A DNA stretch of 64,000 nt from PALSA-894 sp963828625 (GTDB lineage Bacteria > Pseudomonadota > Alphaproteobacteria > Rhizobiales > Xanthobacteraceae): positions 186,001 to 250,000 of the forward strand of contig CAWHEX010000009.1 in assembly GCA_963828625.1 (NCBI GenBank), given 5' to 3'. This document shows positions 62,914 through 64,000 of the stretch, piece after piece; the first letter of the stretch is position 1; the number at the start of each line of letters is the position of its first letter. A model generated the notes under the pieces. The model made no database searches, was not told the origin of the DNA, and was given only the letters and a program-made list of their open reading frames with translations. Both the position numbers and the translations under genes were made by a program.

Positions 62914-63624
62914 TCATGCGCCCAGTTTGTCGGCCAGTTCGACGAAGCTCGACACCGCGATGTCGACCGGCACGGTCGGCTTCGCCTCTCCCTTGCCGGG
63001 GCCGTGCTCGTTCGGGCGCGCCACATGGGCGGTCTTCAGGCCCACCGCGGCGGCGGCGGCGAGATCGCCGGAATGCGCCGCCACCATCATGCATTCGCCC
63101 GGCTCGCAGTCGAAAGCTTCGCAGGCGCGCAGATAGACGCGCGGCTTCGGCTTGTAGTCGCCCGCGATCTCGGAGCCGAGGATCGCGTCCCACGGGAAAT
63201 CGTTGCGCCGCGCGATGCCGGCCATCAGCGAGATGTTGCCGTTCGACACCGGCGCGATCAGGAACTTCCTGTGCAGCCGCTGCAGGCCGGGCGTTGCATC
63301 GGGCCAGCCGTCGAGCCGGTGCCAGGCCTTGTTGAAATGCTGCATCGTGGGCTCGTCGAGGCCGGACACCTTGAAGCGCGGCAGGATGCGATCGAGGTTG
63401 CGCCGATGCAGGAAGTCGAGCTTGGAAAATGGAATGACGCCGGTGCGCACTTCTTCCATGGCGGGCTGGTACTCGTCGCGCCAGGCGTCCGCGAAGGCGA
63501 GCCAGTCGAGCGCATAGCCCTTCGGCTTGAGGATCGCCTCGCTCTCGCGTGCGATCGAGGTGCGCCAGTCGACCACCGTGCCGAACACGTCGAAGAACAG
63601 GGCTTTGACCGAGGGGAGGGGCAT
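62914..63624 (-). CDS. Haloacid dehalogenase type II family hydrolase
   Basis: A 236-aa HAD enzyme from the ATG at 63624 with a GAGGGGAGG-like purine tract near the start. Nucleophile motif: VKALFFDVFGTVVDWRTSI (Asp). Later motifs are APVSNGNISLM (Ser/Asn), GDYKPKPRVYLRACEAF (Lys) and MMVAAHSGDLAAAAAVGLKTAHVARPNE (Asp). This is the pattern of L-2-haloacid dehalogenases, although many family members have other substrates. It is divergent from the M20 peptidase gene. Confidence 0.85.
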   Translation of the reverse strand: MPLPSVKALFFDVFGTVVDWRTSIARESEAILKPKGYALDWLAFADAWRDEYQPAMEEVRTGVIPFSKLDFLHRRNLDRILPRFKVSGLDEPTMQHFNKAWHRLDGWPDATPGLQRLHRKFLIAPVSNGNISLMAGIARRNDFPWDAILGSEIAGDYKPKPRVYLRACEAFDCEPGECMMVAAHSGDLAAAAAVGLKTAHVARPNEHGPGKGEAKPTVPVDIAVSSFVELADKLGA

Positions 63625-63699
63625 GGGCGCATCCAATGGGTGGCTCGAAGGCTCATCGTCTAGCATAATCGGCCCGCTTCCACCCACCGCGAGTATCCC

Positions 63700-64000
63700 A
63701 TGGACATCGCCAAACTGCCGTTCGACGCCGACACCCTGCTTGGCGGGTTGCGCCCGTGGGTCGAGTGCGAAAGTCCGACCTTCGACGCAAGCCGCGTCAA
63801 CGCGATGATGGATCTCGTGTCGCGCGACTGCGCGGCTTCCGGCGCGAAGATCGAACGCACCGCGGGACGCATGGGGTTCGGCGACTGCGTGCGCGCGACG
63901 TTCCCGTTCGGCGCGCGGGGTCAGCCGGGTATCCTGCTGCTCGGCCATCTCGACACCGTGCATCCGGTCGGGACGCTCGCGAATGGGCTGCCGTGGCGGC
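63700..64000 (+). CDS. M20 family metallopeptidase, N-terminal fragment
   Basis: The first 100 codons of a gene running off the right edge. The sequence DADTLLGGLRPWVECESPTFDASRVNAMMDLV and the metal-binding LLLGHLDTVHPVGTL match the N-terminus of M20 peptidases such as glutamate carboxypeptidase (CPG2 type). The His and Asp of GHLDTVHP are zinc ligands. The dimerisation domain and the remaining ligands lie outside the window. Confidence 0.85.
   Translation, partial: MDIAKLPFDADTLLGGLRPWVECESPTFDASRVNAMMDLVSRDCAASGAKIERTAGRMGFGDCVRATFPFGARGQPGILLLGHLDTVHPVGTLANGLPWR

Noticed and set aside
1..64000. tRNA, rRNA, CRISPR arrays, insertion sequences, prophage or integrative elements
   Set aside because: I looked for T-arm patterns, regularly spaced repeats, transposase or integrase motifs and terminal inverted repeats and saw none; the only structural RNA supported is tmRNA.

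Overview
The window is high-GC chromosomal DNA from an alphaproteobacterium, most likely a Rhizobiales member near Bradyrhizobium, Rhodopseudomonas or Rhodoplanes. The evidence is the gene order of the division cluster (murB-ddlB-ftsQ-ftsA-ftsZ-lpxC-bamD-recN-ligA), a circularly permuted two-piece tmRNA gene whose tag reads ANDNYAPVAQAA, an alphaproteobacterial SspB, several tripartite tricarboxylate transporter (TTT) proteins, and intergenic palindromic repeats of a type I know from Bradyrhizobium-like genomes. The placement is inference, not a database match. I see no rRNA, tRNA, CRISPR array, insertion sequence or prophage.

Layout. 0-11.6 kb: end of the cell-wall/division cluster, with outer-membrane assembly (bamD) and DNA repair (recN, ligA). 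11.7-26.3 kb: housekeeping and accessory genes, namely a Bcr/CflA exporter, aminopeptidase P, PrmA, two orphan ParA-type ATPases, an HxlR regulator divergent from an acyl-CoA dehydrogenase, a DUF1194 secreted protein, a GlcG-like protein, a SET-domain protein, a secreted subtilase, an L,D-transpeptidase and cspA. 26.4-41.1 kb: UvrD helicase, a thioesterase, a winged-helix/hydrolase fusion, an MddA-like methyltransferase, an FAD oxidase, a very large AsmA protein, a ribbon-helix-helix protein, fumarase and a P450. 41.1-42.1 kb: sspB next to the permuted ssrA gene. 42.6-48.9 kb: a tctB-tctA-tctC transporter operon followed by a gene fusing a caspase-like peptidase domain to a TctC/Bug solute-binding domain, then a third Bug protein on the other strand. 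49.0-58.5 kb: thyA, a GNAT gene, folA, hflK, hflC, DUF2065 and degP, with a three-gene TPR/AraC module placed between DUF2065 and degP. 58.6-64 kb: DUF427, an MFS transporter, serB, miaA, msrQ, a HAD dehalogenase and the start of an M20 peptidase.

How genes work together. FtsQ, FtsA and FtsZ build the divisome while Ddl, MurB and LpxC feed the envelope. ThyA and FolA are coupled in dTMP/folate metabolism. HflK and HflC form the membrane complex that modulates FtsH, and DegP handles envelope proteolysis. tmRNA tags stalled nascent chains, and SspB, encoded just downstream, delivers tagged proteins to ClpXP. TctA and TctB form the membrane part of a secondary transporter that uses TctC as binding protein.

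Quality warning. At least ten conserved genes (ftsA twice, an acyl-CoA dehydrogenase, a DUF937 gene, an FAD oxidase, the GNAT gene, folA twice, hflK, degP, an MFS gene and serB) are broken by single-base insertions, and the AraC/TPR gene by a net two-base insertion. Every shift has the same sign and several hit genes that are normally essential. I therefore read them as insertion-biased sequencing errors and annotate those genes as whole CDSs spanning the shift. The most novel-looking coding element is the caspase-Bug fusion at 45,981-47,879.
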